Source: an uncultured Caulobacteraceae bacterium
GTDB taxonomy: Bacteria; Pseudomonadota; Alphaproteobacteria; Caulobacterales; Caulobacteraceae
Length of the DNA stretch: 64,000 nucleotides
Direction of reading: 5' to 3'
NCBI GenBank assembly: GCA_937138625.1
Contig: CAKZPF010000007.1
Coordinates: 1 to 64,000, forward strand
The notes under the pieces are model-generated. The model made no database searches and was not told the origin of the DNA. It was given only the letters and a program-made list of their open reading frames with translations. The translations under genes were made by a program, and so were the position numbers. This document shows positions 7,998 to 17,470 of this stretch, piece after piece (the stretch's first letter is position 1; every line of letters begins with the position of its first letter).

Positions 7998-10895
7998 TTA
8001 CAAATTTTCCACTGAATGTGGAGTGAACAGTTGGTCATAATGACGCCGCGCCGTGGCCTGATGCGCCCGCAACGTGCGCTCGAAACTTTCGATATCCGGC
8101 TGGTTCATCCCCGCCAGAAGGGCCTTTTCCAGGGCCGGTTTGAACGGGGGCTCAGGCACCTTCAGCCCCCGGGCCAAACCATAAAGCGTGCGCACATCCA
8201 ATGCCCACTGATAGGCCGCCACCATCTCGCCCGCCGCACCATGCCCCCGCTGCATCAGCTGCAAGGCGTCCTGCACATAAGGCGTGGCGAGCGCCGGCAT
8301 GTCAGAGGCTTCGGTCAATTGCAGGGCCTGGGTCCAGAACAAAATGTCCACCAGCCCCCCAGGCGCATATTTCACATCCCACCAGCCTTGGGCGGGTTTG
8401 GCGGCGTTCATCTCGTGACGCATGCTGGCGATATCGGCCAGGGTGCGGTCGAGCGTGCGAGGGCTGCAGATGATGCGTGTGATATGATCTTGGACAGATT
8501 GGCAAAAATCCGGCCCCTGCCCCGTGATCACCCGTGCCCGACACAGGGCCATATGCTCCCAGGTCCAGGCCTCGTTTTGATAATATTCGCCAAAGGCCGA
8601 CAAGCGCACGGCCACCGGTCCCGCCCGACCCGACGGCCGCAGTTTCATATCAACCGGAAAGACCACCCCGGCCTCGGTCGGGGCCGACAATGCCGCCACC
8701 AACCGCTGGGTAAAGCGTGAAAACATCACCTCGGCGTCCCAGCCCTTTTTGCTGCTGTGGGCGCCGCTGGGGGCCTCGTAAATCACCAACAGATCGACAT
8801 CAGACTGCGAGGTCATCTCCCGCGAGCCCTGCGAACCCATGGCCACCACCGCATATTGGGCTGGAAAATCGCCACCCTGGCGCACAACCTCGTCCCAGGC
8901 GGCCTCGGCCAGGGCGGTGACGGCCACATCCGCCAGGGCACTCAGGCGCCCGCGCATCTCCCGTAGGCTCAGGCTGCCCACCAGGGTATTGAACTCCAGG
9001 CGCGTGCGCGCCTCGCCGATCAGCTGGCGGGCGCGGTTCAGGCGATCCTCGAAACGCTCAGGCTGCAAGATCTCTTGGCGCAGGGCCTCTTCGCCTTCTT
9101 CCTCGGGCGGGGTGGGCATGATCAGGGCCTCAAGCAATTGGGGCGCTTCGGCCATAGCCTTGGCCATCACAGGCGAGACCGCAAACACCCGCACAAACCG
9201 CTCCAACAGCTCGGGGTGGTTCAGCAACAGGCCCATAACCTGCACGCCCGCATTCAATTGTGCGAAAAAAGTGGAAAAGCCAACAAAGGCCTGGTCCGGC
9301 ACGCCGGTCTGACTGCAGGCCCGCATCAGATGCGGCACCAAACGGGTGAACATGGCCCGCGCGCGCGCCGTGCGCATGGCCGAAATTTTGCCGTGATGCC
9401 AGCCGCGCACAGTGCTGGAGACCGATTTGGGGTTTTCAAAACCCAAAACCTCAAGGGTTTTCAAGGTTTCCGAATTGTCTTGGGGGCCTGTGAAAATCAA
9501 TGAGCCTTCGGGCAAAGACAGATCCTCGGCCTCGGGGTACAATTCGGCGGAAATGGCGTTGACCTCTTGGCGGATGGCCAGCACATCTTGCTCGAACGCT
9601 TCCAGACTGTCGGATCCCATCAAACAGGCCACGGCTGTGCGGGCGGCGGTGTCCGTGGGGATGGTGTGGGTTTGCTCGTCGTGGCGCATTTGCAACCGAT
9701 GCTCCAGGCGTCTGAGCTCGTGGTACTGGTGCACCAACCGCAAGACATCACTTTCTGGCGCCAAGCCCTCGTTGACCAGATGATGAAGGGCGGCACAGGT
9801 TTCGGGCTCCCGCAAGGCCACAATCCGCCCGCCAAACGTCAATTGCAGGGTCTGGGCATAAAGCTCGATTTCTCGAATGCCGCCTTGGCCACGTTTGATA
9901 TCCGCCCCCGGCACGGTCAGATCGTTTTGGTCGCGACTGGTGCGGATTTGTTTTTGCATGGCGCGAATGTCTTCGACGGCGACATAGTCCAAACTGCGCC
10001 GCCATACAAAGGGCTGCAAGGTCTGCAAAAAGCGCTCGCCCGCCTCACGATCCCCCGCCACGATGCGGGCCTTGATCAGGGCCGCGCGCTCCCAGTTTTG
10101 GCCCACGCTTTCGTAATAGGCCATGGCCGCTGGCACACTGACCGCCACCGGCGTCGAGCCTGGATCCGGCCGCAAGCGCAAATCGGTGCGAAAGACATAG
10201 CCCTCGGCGGTTTGGCTGTGCAAAAGGTGGCTGAGATTTTGGGCAAAGCGCACACAGAACTTCTGCGGGTCCGCATCCGGTTTCAATTCTAACCGCTGGG
10301 TATCAAACAGAATGCTCAGGTCAATGTCGCTGGAATAATTCAGCTCCTGCGCGCCCAGCTTGCCCATGGCGATGACAAACAGCCCCTCAAGCTCCAGCCC
10401 CTGACGACCGTCGACAAGCGTGCCTTTGTCTCGCGCTTGCTGGCTCAGAACCCGCACCGCCGTCTGCAAACTGGCATCGGCAAAATGGCTCAGGGCGCGG
10501 GTCACCGCTTGTACATCCAGGGTGCCGGCCAAATCGCCCAAGGCCAAGGCCAAATGCAAACGCCGCTTTTGCACCCGCAAGATGCGTTTCACGGTGTCCT
10601 GATCCGTGTCGGCGTCTAAATCCTCGACCCTATCAATGCAGGCGTGCACCGTATCGGTGACCGGACGGGAAAGCACCGTGCCCACATCCGGCAGGCGCCG
10701 CAACAGGTTATGCAAATAGGGGGCGGCCTTGCAGATCACCCGCAGGCGGTCCGCAGCCTGGGCAAAGGCCACAGTCCAATTTTCTTTTCCGGCGCGGGCC
10801 TTCAGATCAGACAGATCAAAATCCGCATCATCACGCAGGATCTCGAGACCCAGGGGCCACTCACAGGCAGACAGATTTTCGGCTAAGCTCGTCAC
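7998..10895 (-). CDS. glnE: Bifunctional glutamine synthetase adenylyltransferase/adenylyl-removing enzyme
   Basis: A 965-aa cytoplasmic enzyme that adds AMP to, and removes it from, glutamine synthetase in response to PII signalling. Two nucleotidyltransferase domains are visible. The N-terminal (adenylyl-removing) one has GKLGAQELNYSSDIDLSIL, around residues 175-195. The C-terminal (adenylyltransferase) one has GSQGSREMTSQSDVDLLVI, around 685-705. Both keep the paired aspartates (DID, DVD). Length is normal for the family. The start is a GTG overlapping the stop of the upstream sensor kinase (GTGA), so it is translationally coupled. Glutamine-synthetase control placed behind degP and a two-component pair is a recurring alphaproteobacterial arrangement. 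Confidence 0.97.
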   Translation of the reverse strand: MTSLAENLSACEWPLGLEILRDDADFDLSDLKARAGKENWTVAFAQAADRLRVICKAAPYLHNLLRRLPDVGTVLSRPVTDTVHACIDRVEDLDADTDQDTVKRILRVQKRRLHLALALGDLAGTLDVQAVTRALSHFADASLQTAVRVLSQQARDKGTLVDGRQGLELEGLFVIAMGKLGAQELNYSSDIDLSILFDTQRLELKPDADPQKFCVRFAQNLSHLLHSQTAEGYVFRTDLRLRPDPGSTPVAVSVPAAMAYYESVGQNWERAALIKARIVAGDREAGERFLQTLQPFVWRRSLDYVAVEDIRAMQKQIRTSRDQNDLTVPGADIKRGQGGIREIELYAQTLQLTFGGRIVALREPETCAALHHLVNEGLAPESDVLRLVHQYHELRRLEHRLQMRHDEQTHTIPTDTAARTAVACLMGSDSLEAFEQDVLAIRQEVNAISAELYPEAEDLSLPEGSLIFTGPQDNSETLKTLEVLGFENPKSVSSTVRGWHHGKISAMRTARARAMFTRLVPHLMRACSQTGVPDQAFVGFSTFFAQLNAGVQVMGLLLNHPELLERFVRVFAVSPVMAKAMAEAPQLLEALIMPTPPEEEGEEALRQEILQPERFEDRLNRARQLIGEARTRLEFNTLVGSLSLREMRGRLSALADVAVTALAEAAWDEVVRQGGDFPAQYAVVAMGSQGSREMTSQSDVDLLVIYEAPSGAHSSKKGWDAEVMFSRFTQRLVAALSAPTEAGVVFPVDMKLRPSGRAGPVAVRLSAFGEYYQNEAWTWEHMALCRARVITGQGPDFCQSVQDHITRIICSPRTLDRTLADIASMRHEMNAAKPAQGWWDVKYAPGGLVDILFWTQALQLTEASDMPALATPYVQDALQLMQRGHGAAGEMVAAYQWALDVRTLYGLARGLKVPEPPFKPALEKALLAGMNQPDIESFERTLRAHQATARRHYDQLFTPHSVENL

Positions 10896-12307
10896 GCCCG
10901 CACTGTCGAGGGATTTATCGGCCAGGTCAATTCCACGGCCAAGCCAAAGCCACCGTCAGGGCGCGCCAAGCCCTCGGTCAAGGTCACACGCCCACCATGC
11001 AAGCGGGCAATGGCGTCTACCAAACTCAGGCCCAAGCCCGCGTCCACGCCCCGGCGCGTGACCGCCTTGCGACTTTGATCGAGACGCACAAACCGGTTCA
11101 GCACCCGCGCACGATCATCGGGCGCGATGCCCGGCCCGTCATCGGCCACCCGCAGGGTCAGCTGCTCATCGTCATGGCGGGCGGTGATGGCGATGGTCTG
11201 GGCCCCATCGGCATATTTCAAGGCGTTGTCCAACAGATTGGTCAGCACCTGCGCCATCAGGCTGGGGCTGTGGCGGCAGACCAATGGCCCCATAACCTCG
11301 GTGCGCAGGTTCAGGCCTTCGTCCTCCAGAACCGGCTCGTACAGTTCGGCCACATCTTCGATCACCGGCACCAGGTCAGCCGTGGTCATATCTGGCGGGG
11401 CCGCCCGCTGTTCAAGGCGCGACAAGGCCAAAATGCCGGAAAAAATCGCCAACACCCGCTCGGCCTCGGTCACCAGATCCGCCACCGCTTCGGCCTTGGG
11501 GCCATCGCTTTGGTCCTCCAGACGCGCAAGGCCTGTTTTCAGCCGAGTCATCGGGGTGCGCAGGTCATGAGCCATAGCATCCCCCGCCGATTTCAGGGCC
11601 AGGGTTTGTTCCTCGATATGGGTCAGCATGCTGTTCAGGTGCTGACCGAACACATCATATTCGTCTTGTGCGCCCGACACCGGGACCCGCGCGCTCAGGT
11701 CGCCGGCTTGTACGGCCCGCAACACCCGCGTCACCGCGGCCACACGTCGCTCGACGCCTCGTGATAGCCACAGGCCGCCCACCAGGCCCAAGACGATCAC
11801 CACCGCCGCGCCCCACCAAATGGCGCGCAAAATCTGCACGATGAAATGGGCATGTTCGCCCAGGTCCACAGCGATAAAGGCCTGATAGCCATCCGGCAAA
11901 TCGAGGCGCAACCCCCGGGCCACGTGGTCTTCGGTGCCGCCATCCACCAAGGGCGCGTGATAGGTAAACCGCACATAGCCACGCGGGTCAAAGCCCCCAT
12001 CGGGCATAACCGTCAGGGTGCCGGAAATCATCTCGTCATTCGGGGCTTGCAACATGTACAAAACATCACCCCCGCGCGCCATTTGGCCAATGATATAGGC
12101 GTTGACGGCATCGGCACCGCCTTGGGCATAGGCCTCGGTGATCACCGCTTGCTCGCGGCGCAGGGTTTCATCCGCCACCCGGTATAAATAGCCCGCCGTC
12201 GACAGATAAACATAAGCCAAAAAGGCAAAGGCCGAGCCCGCAAACAAGGCCATGTAAAAGGCCGTCAGCCGAAAGGTGGTGGTTCGGGGCCAACGCAGGC
12301 GCATCAC
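10892..12307 (-). CDS. Sensor histidine kinase (FeuQ/PhoQ-like position upstream of glnE)
   Basis: A 471-aa membrane kinase, counted from a GTG at 12307; an ATG at 12304 is equally possible and has AGG 8 nt upstream. A transmembrane segment near the N-terminus (about 12-35), a periplasmic sensor region and a second transmembrane helix (about 160-180) precede a HAMP domain. The phosphoacceptor box is DAMAHDLRTPMTRL with His247. The ATP-binding lobe has NLLDNALKYADGAQ, DDGPGI and GLGLSLVDAIARLHGG. It lies 6 bp downstream of its cognate OmpR-type regulator and overlaps glnE. In rhizobia the pair at this locus is FeuPQ; the name is not transferred here because the signal cannot be read from sequence. 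Confidence 0.92.
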   Translation of the reverse strand: MMRLRWPRTTTFRLTAFYMALFAGSAFAFLAYVYLSTAGYLYRVADETLRREQAVITEAYAQGGADAVNAYIIGQMARGGDVLYMLQAPNDEMISGTLTVMPDGGFDPRGYVRFTYHAPLVDGGTEDHVARGLRLDLPDGYQAFIAVDLGEHAHFIVQILRAIWWGAAVVIVLGLVGGLWLSRGVERRVAAVTRVLRAVQAGDLSARVPVSGAQDEYDVFGQHLNSMLTHIEEQTLALKSAGDAMAHDLRTPMTRLKTGLARLEDQSDGPKAEAVADLVTEAERVLAIFSGILALSRLEQRAAPPDMTTADLVPVIEDVAELYEPVLEDEGLNLRTEVMGPLVCRHSPSLMAQVLTNLLDNALKYADGAQTIAITARHDDEQLTLRVADDGPGIAPDDRARVLNRFVRLDQSRKAVTRRGVDAGLGLSLVDAIARLHGGRVTLTEGLARPDGGFGLAVELTWPINPSTVRA

Positions 12308-12313
12308 CGGCGC

Positions 12314-12991
12314 CTAGACATCCAGCCGGTAACCGGCCCCGCGCACGGTTTGCAGCACCGGCGTCTCGAAATCTTTGTCGATCTTGGCCCGCAAGCGCGA
12401 CACATGCACGTCAATGACATTGGTTTGCGGATCAAAATGATAGCCCCAGACCTTTTCCAACAGCATGGTGCGGGTGACGGTCTGGCCGGCGTTGCGCATA
12501 AAGAACTCCAGCAACTTGAACTCACGCGGTTGCAGATCCAGCTTTTGCCCGGCGCGGTGCGCCGTGCGCGCGATCAGATCCATTTCAATCTCGCCCGCGC
12601 GCAGTTTGGTGGGCTCGCCTTCGCGGGCGCGGCGGCGGGCCATGGCCTCGATGCGGGCCGTTAGCTCTGACATGGCATAAGGTTTGACCAGATAATCATC
12701 CCCGCCAGCCTTCAGACCTTCGACCCGGTCTTCGATATCCCCAAGGGCGGTGACAAACAGCACCGGGGTTTGAATGGCCTCGTCCCGCAGGGCCTTGACC
12801 ACACTCAGGCCGTCTTGCTCGGGCAGCATGCGATCGACCACCAGCACATCATAGGTGCCGGTGCGCGCCCGATCCGCACCCGTTTTGCCATCGGCCGCCA
12901 CATCACAGCTCCAGCCCACGGCCTCCAGCTCGCGTTGGGCGGTGGCGGCGGCTTGGACGTCATCCTCGATGATCAGGACGCGCAAACTCAT
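12314..12991 (-). CDS. OmpR-family response regulator
   Basis: A 225-aa response regulator. The receiver domain has the acidic pocket (ED at 9-11), the phospho-acceptor Asp53 in VVDRMLPEQDG, and the conserved lysine in YLVKPY. The C-terminal winged helix is of OmpR/PhoB type (LQPREFKLLEFFMRN, NVIDVHVSRLRAKID, VRGAGYRLDV). The start ATG overlaps the degP stop (ATGA). It is therefore co-transcribed and coupled with the protease upstream and the kinase downstream. This suggests an envelope-stress or envelope-signal circuit. Confidence 0.95.
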   Translation of the reverse strand: MSLRVLIIEDDVQAAATAQRELEAVGWSCDVAADGKTGADRARTGTYDVLVVDRMLPEQDGLSVVKALRDEAIQTPVLFVTALGDIEDRVEGLKAGGDDYLVKPYAMSELTARIEAMARRRAREGEPTKLRAGEIEMDLIARTAHRAGQKLDLQPREFKLLEFFMRNAGQTVTRTMLLEKVWGYHFDPQTNVIDVHVSRLRAKIDKDFETPVLQTVRGAGYRLDV

Positions 12992-14535
12992 TCGTCCACC
13001 GACAGGGCCACAAAGCGTTGCACATTGCGCGAGCGCACCAACAGCAACACCGCATTGCGCTTGCTGTCTTTGGCGGCTTTGACCGCTGCGCGCAGATCCC
13101 CGACCGTATCCATGGGCTTGCCACTGGCCTCGACGATCAGATCCCCGGGCCGCAGGCCCTTTTGCGCCGCTTCCGAGTTTCGCGACACACCCGCCACCAA
13201 CAGACCCTGGGCATTGTCCGGCAAGCGGAACCGCGCCCGGTCGGCGGCGGTGGGGCTGCGCACATCCAGACCCAGATTGCCCAACAGACCACTGCCGGGC
13301 TCGTCCTCGGCCGAGTCTTGTCCGTTCAAAACCTCGGCCAAATCTTCGTCCGAAGGCCGCAGGCCCGCCTTGACCTTCAGCGTTTTGCGGGTGCCGTTGC
13401 GCAGCACCTCCAGCGTCATGACCTCGCCTACGCGCACATCACCCACCAGGCGGGTCAGCTCACGGGAATCTTCGATGGCCCGACCATTGAGCGAGATGAC
13501 CACATCACCGGCTTGGACACCGGCTTTGTCAGCCGGGCCTTTCGGGGTGACATTGGCGACAATGGCCCCGCGCTCTTCGCTGAGGTCGAGGCTGTTGGCA
13601 ATGTCATCGGTCACGTTTTGAATGACCACGCCCAACCAACCGCGCTTCACCTCGCCATTTTCGATCAACTGTTTGGTGACTTTGTCGGCCAAATCCGCCG
13701 GAATCATAAAGCCAATGCCCACCGAGCCCCCAGACGGCGAGAAAATGGCGGTGTTCACACCGACCACGCGGCCATAAACATCAAAGGTGGGGCCACCGGA
13801 ATTGCCCCGGTTGATGGAGGCGTCGATCTGGATGAAATCTGTGTACGGCCCGCCGATGTCCCGTCCATCAGCCGAGACAATGCCCGCCGTCGCCGTGCCC
13901 CCCAGGCCGAAGGGGTTGCCCAAGGCGATGACCCAATCGCCGACGCGGGGCTTGGTGCGATTTTCAAAACTGACACGGGGGAAGTTTTTGCCATCGACCT
14001 TCAGGACGGCCAAATCGGTTTGGGCGTCCGCCCCCACCAATTCCGCTGACAGCTCACGGCCATCATTGAAGGTGACCATGATGGATTTCGCCTTTTCCAC
14101 CACATGGTTATTGGTGACAATATAGCCATCCGTTGAGATCAAAAAGCCCGAGCCCATGCCCCGTGCCTCGCGGGGTTCAGGGTCTTCTTCGGGTTGCGGG
14201 AACGGGAAAGGAAAGTTCTCAAAGCCCGGAATGTCCCCCAGGCGCGGCACCCGTTGGGCTTCGCGTTCTGTTGTGACATTGATGGTCACCACCGCGGGGC
14301 TAACGCGGTCGATGATGTCCGCAAAGCTCATGGGGGCGGTGGTGCCACCGGGCAGCTGCACCTGTTTGTTGACCGTCTCGGCAGTGGCCGAGCCAAGGGT
14401 TTCGGGCCAGTGAAAGGCCACGCCCCCCAAGGCCACCACGGCCAATACCGCACCGAGCCCCGTGCCCATCAAAAAGGCCCGAGACCGACGAGCAGGACGA
14501 CGAGATGATGATGAGGATGAAGACGATGTGGTCAT
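12988..14535 (-). CDS. degP: DegP/DegQ-type periplasmic serine protease (Do family)
   Basis: A 515-aa trypsin-like protease-chaperone of the periplasm. A short N-terminal basic Ser-rich stretch leads into a signal-anchor (FLMGTGLGAVLAVVALGGVAF). The catalytic triad is visible: His144 in IVTNNHVVEKA, Asp in TDLAVLKVD, and Ser246 in RGNSGGPTFD. Two PDZ domains follow (about 315-405 with GWLGVVIQNV, and about 425-515). It degrades or refolds misfolded envelope proteins. It is followed without a gap by the two-component pair, so that pair may sense envelope state. This ccm-degP-regulator-kinase-glnE order is recurrent in Alphaproteobacteria. Confidence 0.95.
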   Translation of the reverse strand: MTTSSSSSSSSRRPARRSRAFLMGTGLGAVLAVVALGGVAFHWPETLGSATAETVNKQVQLPGGTTAPMSFADIIDRVSPAVVTINVTTEREAQRVPRLGDIPGFENFPFPFPQPEEDPEPREARGMGSGFLISTDGYIVTNNHVVEKAKSIMVTFNDGRELSAELVGADAQTDLAVLKVDGKNFPRVSFENRTKPRVGDWVIALGNPFGLGGTATAGIVSADGRDIGGPYTDFIQIDASINRGNSGGPTFDVYGRVVGVNTAIFSPSGGSVGIGFMIPADLADKVTKQLIENGEVKRGWLGVVIQNVTDDIANSLDLSEERGAIVANVTPKGPADKAGVQAGDVVISLNGRAIEDSRELTRLVGDVRVGEVMTLEVLRNGTRKTLKVKAGLRPSDEDLAEVLNGQDSAEDEPGSGLLGNLGLDVRSPTAADRARFRLPDNAQGLLVAGVSRNSEAAQKGLRPGDLIVEASGKPMDTVGDLRAAVKAAKDSKRNAVLLLVRSRNVQRFVALSVDE

Positions 14536-14640
14536 GGCAGAGGTCCCTGATCAAATTCGGATATATGAACACCCTGCCAAATGGGTATGAGATCAGCAAG
14601 TTACAAGGCGTAAATCTGTGGGGTTATCCCCGTGCCGCCA

Positions 14641-15063
14641 TCAAGACGCGGGAGGGCACCGCCGCCGCCGCGATTGTCGCCAAACCACAATAAGACCAAT
14701 GGCCAATAGGACAAACGGCCCCAACCACAGCGCACCCGTATCCAACCGAAAGGGCGGGCGCATCAGAATCTGATCCCCAAAGCGCGCCTGCAAGCGCCCG
14801 CGAATGTCCGCATCGCTCAGGCCCGCGGCCATATCCTGGCGAATCATCGCCCGCACATCCTTGGCAAAGTCCGAGGTGCTGTCGGCCAAGCTTTCACCGG
14901 AACACACGAGACAGCGAATTTCCCGGTAGAGTTCTTGGGTACGAGACTCGGTCAAAGGGGTGACCAGCAAAGGATTGTCCACATCTAGCTCGGGCTTTGG
15001 CTCGGGCGCGGCCGCCGCCATCACGGCCGCCATCAGAACCACCATAACCAAACGTCCGATCAT
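14641..15063 (-). CDS. ccmH: Cytochrome c maturation protein CcmH (CycL)
   Basis: A 140-aa membrane-anchored thioredox protein of the haem lyase complex. It has an N-terminal signal peptide and the apocytochrome-reducing motif RCLVC, with Cys51 and Cys54. A C-terminal transmembrane helix (LWLGPFVLLAIGLIVVW) precedes a basic tail. I chose the ATG at 15063, which overlaps the ccmF stop (ATGA). The longer in-frame extension lies inside ccmF and lacks a ribosome binding site. CcmH reduces the CxxCH cysteines of apocytochrome c for haem ligation. No ccmG gene lies between ccmF and ccmH, unlike in E. coli. Confidence 0.94.
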   Translation of the reverse strand: MIGRLVMVVLMAAVMAAAAPEPKPELDVDNPLLVTPLTESRTQELYREIRCLVCSGESLADSTSDFAKDVRAMIRQDMAAGLSDADIRGRLQARFGDQILMRPPFRLDTGALWLGPFVLLAIGLIVVWRQSRRRRCPPAS

Positions 15064-16964
15064 CACGCCCCCCGCCGCCGATAGGTTTGATAGGCCGCCA
15101 ACCCCCCACCCAAGGCCATCAACAGCATGCCTAAATACAAAGCGGGAATCATGGGGTGCCGCGCCACACGCACGGGCCACACCGCCTCACCGTCTCGCAT
15201 CTTCGGCTCGGCGATGGTCACATACAGGTCCCCCAGGGGCGTGGTGCGGATGGCGGCCTCGGTTGTGGTTTGGGCCGAGGCGGGAAAATAACGCCGCTCG
15301 GGCCAGAAGGTCTGTTGCTTACCGTTGCGCAAGGTGGCCTCGACTTGACCACGCATGGCCACATAGTTTTCGCCATCGACCTCGCCCACCCGTCTCAATG
15401 TCAGCTGGGTGGGCCCGATCTCCAGACTTTCGCCAATGGCCAAGGGGCGCGTGATGTCATCCCGAAACGCGGTTTCCGCCACCGCCGCCACCGCCAACAG
15501 ACCCACACCAATATGGGCCAACGCCATGCCCCAAACGCCAACCGTACGCACCGGGCGTTGCCAGAGGTCAATCACGCTGCACAGCACCACCCAGCCCCCC
15601 AGCACCAAGCCCGCGATGGGCCACAGATGCGCCACACCCAGCCAAAGGGTCAACAAAACGCCGCACAACATCACCACCACCGCCGGCACCCACAACCGCT
15701 TGGGCCGCTCCCCCACGTGCCGCCAAGCCATCACACTGCCCACCGGCAGCATCAACAACAAAAGCGCGCTGATGGGGGTAAAAACCTGGTTGTAGTAGGG
15801 CGGCCCGACACTGATGCTTTGGCCGGTTAAGCCTTCTAGAAGTAACGGATAAAGCGTGCCCACCAGCACCGTCAGGGTCAGCACGGCCAACACCACGGTG
15901 TTGATGGTCATCATCCCCTCGCGCGAGGTCATGGTGAACTCAGGCGCCTCGACGCCCGTGCTCAGGCGATGGGCCCGCACAGCATAAAGCGCAAAGGCAC
16001 CGCCAGCGAACAGCAAGAAAATTAGCAACACCGCATAGCCCCGCAAAGGGTCCATGGCAAAGGCGTGGACCGAGGTCAAAACACCTGAGCGCACCAAAAA
16101 AGTGCCCAAGATTGACAAGCAAAACGAAATGATACCTAGAAACACCGCCCAAGCCGCGAACAGACCGCGTTTTTGCAGCACGATCAAACTGTGGATCAAG
16201 GCGGTGCCCGACAGCCAGGGCAGTAAGGACGCGTTCTCCACCGGATCCCAAAACCACCAGCCGCCCCAGCCGAGCTCATAATACGCCCAATACGAGCCCA
16301 AACCGATGCCCAGGGTCAAAAACGACCACGCCACCAAGCTGACCGGGCGGACCAACCGCGCCCAATCCGCGTCGGCACGCCCCGTCACCAAAGCCGCCAC
16401 CGCCAAGGCAAACACCACGGAAAAGCCCACGTAGCCCACGTACAGCATGGGCGGATGCAGCGCCAAGGACGGGTCCTGCAGCAGCGGGTTTAGCGATGCC
16501 CCCTGCAGCGGTACAGGGTCCAGGCGCAAAAACGGGTTCGAGGTGAAGACAATCAAAGCCACAAAAGCCAAAATCAAGGCCCCCTGCACCCCCATCGTGA
16601 CTTGCATAAATCGATCCGAGGCCCGCAAACGGCTGACCCACCAGCCAAACAGCGCCAAGATCAAGACCCACAACACCAGCGACCCTTCGTGGTGGCCCCA
16701 GGCGGCTGCAATTTTATACAGGAACGGCTTGGCGGTGTGCGAGTTCTCCGCCACCGCGCGCACGGAAAAGTCCGAGGTCACAAACGACCAGATCAGGCCC
16801 AAAAAACTCAGGGCCAACACCGCCGTCAAGCCCGTGGCCATCACCCTTTGCCCACGCACCACCGCGCCGGAAGTTGGCGCGAACACCGCCACAGCCTGGC
16901 CAAAGCTGAGCACCAACGCCATCATCAGCAAAAAATGAGAAACCTCGGGGATCACCACCAACAT
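15063..16964 (-). CDS. ccmF: Haem lyase subunit CcmF (CycK)
   Basis: A 633-aa polytopic membrane protein that ligates haem from holo-CcmE to apocytochrome c in the periplasm. The tryptophan-rich WWD signature GWGGWWFWDPVENASLLPW is clear and surrounded by many hydrophobic helices. Conserved histidines are present (WGHHEGS near the N-terminus, HPPMLYVGYVGF). Length matches the family. It overlaps ccmE upstream and ccmH downstream by 1-3 bases, so the genes form one translationally coupled operon. Confidence 0.97.
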   Translation of the reverse strand: MLVVIPEVSHFLLMMALVLSFGQAVAVFAPTSGAVVRGQRVMATGLTAVLALSFLGLIWSFVTSDFSVRAVAENSHTAKPFLYKIAAAWGHHEGSLVLWVLILALFGWWVSRLRASDRFMQVTMGVQGALILAFVALIVFTSNPFLRLDPVPLQGASLNPLLQDPSLALHPPMLYVGYVGFSVVFALAVAALVTGRADADWARLVRPVSLVAWSFLTLGIGLGSYWAYYELGWGGWWFWDPVENASLLPWLSGTALIHSLIVLQKRGLFAAWAVFLGIISFCLSILGTFLVRSGVLTSVHAFAMDPLRGYAVLLIFLLFAGGAFALYAVRAHRLSTGVEAPEFTMTSREGMMTINTVVLAVLTLTVLVGTLYPLLLEGLTGQSISVGPPYYNQVFTPISALLLLMLPVGSVMAWRHVGERPKRLWVPAVVVMLCGVLLTLWLGVAHLWPIAGLVLGGWVVLCSVIDLWQRPVRTVGVWGMALAHIGVGLLAVAAVAETAFRDDITRPLAIGESLEIGPTQLTLRRVGEVDGENYVAMRGQVEATLRNGKQQTFWPERRYFPASAQTTTEAAIRTTPLGDLYVTIAEPKMRDGEAVWPVRVARHPMIPALYLGMLLMALGGGLAAYQTYRRRGA

Positions 16965-17470
16965 CAGGACCCATCCTCATGGTTGGCTTTGCCCGTCGTG
17001 GGCAGCACTGAGGTCTCGGCCCCCTCGCCTCGCCACTCGCCCGAAGCCTCAAGCGCCTTTTTCACTTCGCGGGGCATATAGGTTTCATCATGCTTGGCCA
17101 GAATGGTTTTGGCCTTGAACAGGCCCTCGGGCGTCAACTGCCCTTCGGCGACCACGCCTTGGCCCTCGCGGAACAGATCCGGCAAGGTGCCCACATACTC
17201 TACCGGCACCGTCTGGGCTTGGTCGGTGACCACAAAGCGTACGGCCTGCGGCCCCAATTCCTCGACGCTGCCCATGGCCACCAATCCACCCAGACGCACG
17301 GTTTGGCCCGGTGTCGCCTTTTCGGCGATTTCGCTGGGGCCATAAAAAAACACCACGGTGTCGCGCAAAGCACTCAGGGCCAGGCCGACCGCCACAGCAA
17401 GCGCCGCCCCCACCACCATGATGATAGTTAGCCGACGGCGGGCTTTGCGTCCTTTGGGCCACAGACTCAT
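16964..17470 (-). CDS. ccmE: Haem chaperone CcmE (CycJ)
   Basis: A 168-aa protein with an N-terminal membrane anchor (ITIIMVVGAALAVAVGLALS region) and a periplasmic OB-fold domain. The covalent haem attachment site reads AKHDETYMP, with His127 and Tyr131 spaced HxxxY as in the family. It carries haem from CcmC to CcmF. The start overlaps the ccmI stop. The C-terminal tail is flexible and rich in Gly, Glu and Ser. Confidence 0.96.
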   Translation of the reverse strand: MSLWPKGRKARRRLTIIMVVGAALAVAVGLALSALRDTVVFFYGPSEIAEKATPGQTVRLGGLVAMGSVEELGPQAVRFVVTDQAQTVPVEYVGTLPDLFREGQGVVAEGQLTPEGLFKAKTILAKHDETYMPREVKKALEASGEWRGEGAETSVLPTTGKANHEDGS